Source: Bradyrhizobium ottawaense | GTDB lineage: Bacteria > Pseudomonadota > Alphaproteobacteria > Rhizobiales > Xanthobacteraceae | Length of the DNA: 64,000 bases | Assembly (NCBI RefSeq): GCF_900099825.1 | Contig: NZ_LT629693.1 | Coordinates: forward strand, 1,054,001 to 1,118,000 | Direction: 5' to 3' | Shown: positions 61,993 through 64,000 of the stretch, piece by piece | Layout of the letters: each line of letters opens with the position of its first letter | Position numbering within the stretch: position 1 is the stretch's first letter | Notes under the pieces: generated by a model | What the model saw: only the letters and a program-made list of their open reading frames with translations | Databases searched by the model: none | Told to the model about the DNA's origin: nothing | Translations under genes and position numbers: made by a program

Positions 61993-62283
61993 GTGTCAAA
62001 AGCCTATTGGATCGTGCGCGTCTCGGTGCGCGACGAACAGCGATATCCCGAATACCTCGCAGCCGCTGCGCCGGCGTTCCAGAAGTTCGGTGCGAAATTC
62101 ATCGTGCGCGGCGGCGCGTTCGAGGCGATGGAAGGAAATTCCCGGGAGCGAAACGTCGTGGTCGAGTTCAGCGATCGCGCGACGGCGGAAGCCTGCTACC
62201 GCAGCCCGGAATACCAGAGCGCGAAGGCCATCCGTCAGAAATATGCCGACGCCGACTTCATCATCATCGACGGCGCGGCCTGA
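61993..62283 (+). CDS. DUF1330 domain-containing protein
   Basis: A 96-residue protein of the DUF1330 family (dimeric alpha-beta barrel fold, like small monooxygenases): YWIVRVSVRDEQRYPEYL at the start, FIVRGGAFEAMEG in the middle and AIRQKYADADFIIIDG at the end. Its reaction is unknown. The GTG at 61993 has AGGAGAA nine bases upstream. First gene of a probable operon with the GST, 31 bases apart, under the divergent LysR. Confidence 0.88.
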   Translation: MSKAYWIVRVSVRDEQRYPEYLAAAAPAFQKFGAKFIVRGGAFEAMEGNSRERNVVVEFSDRATAEACYRSPEYQSAKAIRQKYADADFIIIDGAA

Positions 62284-62314
62284 GGCCCTTCTCTCCTTCG
62301 ACGGAAACATCGCC

Positions 62315-62935
62315 ATGCTCAGACTGTACTACACCGCCGATACCTGCTCGCTGGCGTCGCACATCGCGCTCAACGATGCCGGCGCCGAATACACGACGGT
62401 GCGGATCAGCTTCGCCGCTGAGGAGCAGCGCAAGCCGGAATACCTGGCGATCAATCCGAAAGGCCGCGTTCCCGCGCTGGTCACCGACAGGGGCGTTTTG
62501 ACGGAAACGCCGGCCATACTCGCCTTCATTGCGCAGAGTTATCCGAAAGCCCGCATGGCGCCGCTGGACGACCCGTTCCGGTTGGCGCAAGTGCAGGCCT
62601 TCAACCTCTATCTCTGTGCGACCCTGCATGTGGCTCATTCTCACCGCATGCGCGGGTCCCGCTGGGCCGATGAAGCCGCCTCGATCGCGGACATGCAACG
62701 CAAGGTGCCGGAGAGCGTCGGTGCCTGCTACCGGCTGATCGAGGACAGCTTGCCGGCAGGGCCATGGGTGATGGGCGAGGCCTACACGATCTGCGACCCC
62801 TATCTGTTTACGATGGCGCAATGGATGGAGGCAGACGGCGTGGACCCTGCCCGGTTTCCGAAGGTCAGCGATCACCGTCGCCGGATGTCCGAACGGCCGC
62901 AGGTTCGCGCCACCATCGAAGAGGAACTGACATGA
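62315..62935 (+). CDS. Glutathione S-transferase family protein
   Basis: A 206-residue glutathione transferase. The N-terminal thioredoxin-like domain holds LYYTADTCSLASHIALNDAGA (cited in part; the TCSLA motif near residue 10 is typical of the bacterial beta-class-like group), NPKGRVPAL with the cis-proline, and LTETPAILAFIA. The C-terminal helical domain includes the GEAYTICDPYLF hallmark. It conjugates or reduces electrophiles with glutathione in the cytoplasm. Likely co-expressed with DUF1330. Confidence 0.92.
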   Translation: MLRLYYTADTCSLASHIALNDAGAEYTTVRISFAAEEQRKPEYLAINPKGRVPALVTDRGVLTETPAILAFIAQSYPKARMAPLDDPFRLAQVQAFNLYLCATLHVAHSHRMRGSRWADEAASIADMQRKVPESVGACYRLIEDSLPAGPWVMGEAYTICDPYLFTMAQWMEADGVDPARFPKVSDHRRRMSERPQVRATIEEELT

Positions 62936-63217
62936 ACCTGACAACCCGCGCTCCGCCCGGTGCGATCGGCCACTCCAGTCACATCTGACGCATGATCTTT
63001 CGGATTGGTCGCGCGGCTTTCCGTCGCGCGAGGGCGACGATTCGCCGCCAAATTCGCGAGGCCCGGCTGACGGGAGCCCGGCCGGTAGGTCTTGCATGCA
63101 ACACCTTGCCACGAAAGGTCGGAAAGTGCGCAGGTTATGCACCGGACGGTTTGCCTGTGGCGACGCCGCCGCCTAAACAGGGAGTGTTGGGATCGTCGGC
63201 GGGGGCGGACGGTCCGA
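62936..63217. other. Intergenic region with repeat traces
   Basis: A stretch of about 280 bases without a supported gene. GCATGATCTTTCGGATTGG near 62990 resembles a damaged left half of repeat family B. The remainder is GC-rich and featureless to me. Confidence 0.4.
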
Positions 63218-63262
63218 GCGTGATCCGGAAAAGTGGATACCGGTTTTCCGGAGAGATCACGC
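63218..63262. repeat. Dispersed palindromic repeat, family B, copy 2
   Basis: Outer arms GCGTGATC/GATCACGC, inner arms CCGGAAAA/TTTTCCGG, followed by CAAAAAAG. Same architecture and most bases as 1349-1394, with compensated changes in the outer arms (T-A to C-G type), which keeps the fold. Confidence 0.78.
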
Positions 63263-63328
63263 TCAAAAAAGAAGGATAGAGCGGGAGGGCTGAAGGGCCA
63301 TCCCGCGCTGGGTTGGTTGCGGGATCAA

Positions 63329-64000
63329 ATGGTTAGGCGTGCCGCTAGGGTTGGCCACGTGGGAAGGCGCGTGCTCCGAGCGGGCATTTGTCTTGGCGTG
63401 GTGGCATGCGTCGCGTTTGCCGCGCCGGCTGCCCGCAGCGAGGGCCTCCCTGAAGCGCTGGCCAAGGCCTATCAGAGCAATCCGCAACTCAATGCCGAAC
63501 GGGCGCGCCAGCGCGCCACCGACGAGAACGTGCCGCAGGCTTTGTCGGGTTATCGGCCGCAAATCATCGCCAGCCTCTCCGCCGGCCTCCAGGCGGTCCG
63601 CAACCTGCTGCCCGACAATACGTTCCAGTCTGCGACCCTGAAGCCCTGGACCATCGGGGTCACCGTGACCCAGACGCTGTTCAATGGCTTCAAGACCGCC
63701 AACAGCGTGCGCGTGGCGGAACTGCAGGTCCGTTCCGGCCGCGAAGCCCTGCGCAATGTCGGGCAAGGCGTGCTGCTCGACGCCGTCACCGCCTACACGA
63801 ATGTGCTGGCCAACCAGTCGCTGGTCGAAGCACAGCGCTCCAACGTCGCATTCCTGCGCGAGACGCTCGGCATTACCCAGAAGCGGCTCAATGCCGGCGA
63901 CGTCACGCCGACCGACACGGCGCAGGCCGAAGCACGCCTCAGCCGCGGTCTGGCCGATCTCAACGCCGCCGAAGTCAGTCTTGCCATCAGTCAGGCGACC
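63329..64000 (+). CDS. tolC: TolC family outer-membrane channel, 5' part
   Basis: The frame from ATG 63329 is open to the window end, so the gene continues beyond it. The product starts with a basic signal peptide (about residues 1-37, GICLGVVACVAFAAPAARS). The TolC fold follows: LPEALAKAYQSNPQLNAERA at the start of the first helix, YRPQIIASLSAG, VTQTLFNGFKTANSV, and the long helices around YTNVLANQSLVEAQRSN and GITQKRLNAGDVTPTD (cited in part). It matches the type I secretion outer-membrane protein group, which joins inner-membrane exporters to the outside. Partners are not in view. Confidence 0.92.
   Translation, partial: MVRRAARVGHVGRRVLRAGICLGVVACVAFAAPAARSEGLPEALAKAYQSNPQLNAERARQRATDENVPQALSGYRPQIIASLSAGLQAVRNLLPDNTFQSATLKPWTIGVTVTQTLFNGFKTANSVRVAELQVRSGREALRNVGQGVLLDAVTAYTNVLANQSLVEAQRSNVAFLRETLGITQKRLNAGDVTPTDTAQAEARLSRGLADLNAAEVSLAISQAT

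Overview
The window looks like the chromosome of an alphaproteobacterium of the Bradyrhizobium/Nitrobacteraceae lineage. The evidence is a GC-rich genome with dense ATGA-type gene overlaps, a MucR/Ros-type regulator, two DUF2336 proteins, a TIGR03808/TIGR03809 pair, an NrsF (DUF1109) anti-sigma factor, candidate CtrA boxes (TTAA-N7-TTAA) and several dispersed intergenic repeats of the kind common in Bradyrhizobium. No rRNA, tRNA, CRISPR array, intact transposase or prophage was found. Species cannot be named from the sequence alone.

Region by region. 0-5.5 kb: the 3' end of a class A penicillin-binding protein, a DUF1214/DUF1254 pair, an MBL-fold hydrolase with an apparent N-terminal frameshift, a divergent LysR regulator and a lipoprotein. 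5.5-15.5 kb: housekeeping and cell-cycle flavoured genes, namely DUF2336 behind two CtrA-like boxes, a membrane PAS histidine kinase in an operon with a peptidoglycan-binding-domain protein and DUF1491, then DUF5330, SufE, MucR, a GT-C membrane enzyme and a class II aldolase. 15.4-19.7 kb: a repeat-rich accessory stretch with an orphan ABC solute-binding protein, a YkuD L,D-transpeptidase and an unknown membrane protein bracketed by related repeats. 19.7-27.2 kb: an MFS exporter, small conserved proteins, an AI-2E-type permease with a long C-terminal extension, and an alpha/beta hydrolase divergent from a LysR gene. 27.2-31.9 kb: a complete TRAP transporter divergent from an acyl-CoA dehydrogenase, then a small protein. 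31.9-36.6 kb: a possible small RNA with terminator, an M20 peptidase, and a GT87 enzyme coupled to a HerA-like ATPase.

36.9-47.3 kb is a metabolic core: DUF2267 and DUF4332 proteins, then folP-folB-folK, then methylmalonyl-CoA mutase small subunit, a GFA-domain protein, mutase large subunit, and further on meaB and pyroglutamyl peptidase. The mutase subunits and MeaB belong together: MeaB loads and protects the B12 mutase that turns methylmalonyl-CoA into succinyl-CoA. The enoyl-CoA hydratase, acyl-CoA dehydrogenase and acetyl-CoA hydrolase-like genes elsewhere fit an acyl-CoA-based lifestyle.

47.5-57.4 kb holds two separate ECF sigma modules. The first (49.9-53.1 kb) is ECF sigma, membrane anti-sigma and exported S8 protease in one operon. 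The periplasmic tail of the anti-sigma looks by eye like a subtilase propeptide/I9 fold, which suggests an undescribed protease-based switch and is the most interesting proposal here. The second (55.8-57.1 kb) is ECF sigma plus NrsF, with a candidate autoregulatory promoter. A diguanylate cyclase and the second DUF2336 protein lie between them. 58-64 kb: enoyl-CoA hydratase, acetyl-CoA hydrolase/transferase-like protein, LysR divergent from DUF1330 and GST genes, and the 5' part of a TolC-type outer-membrane protein that runs off the end.
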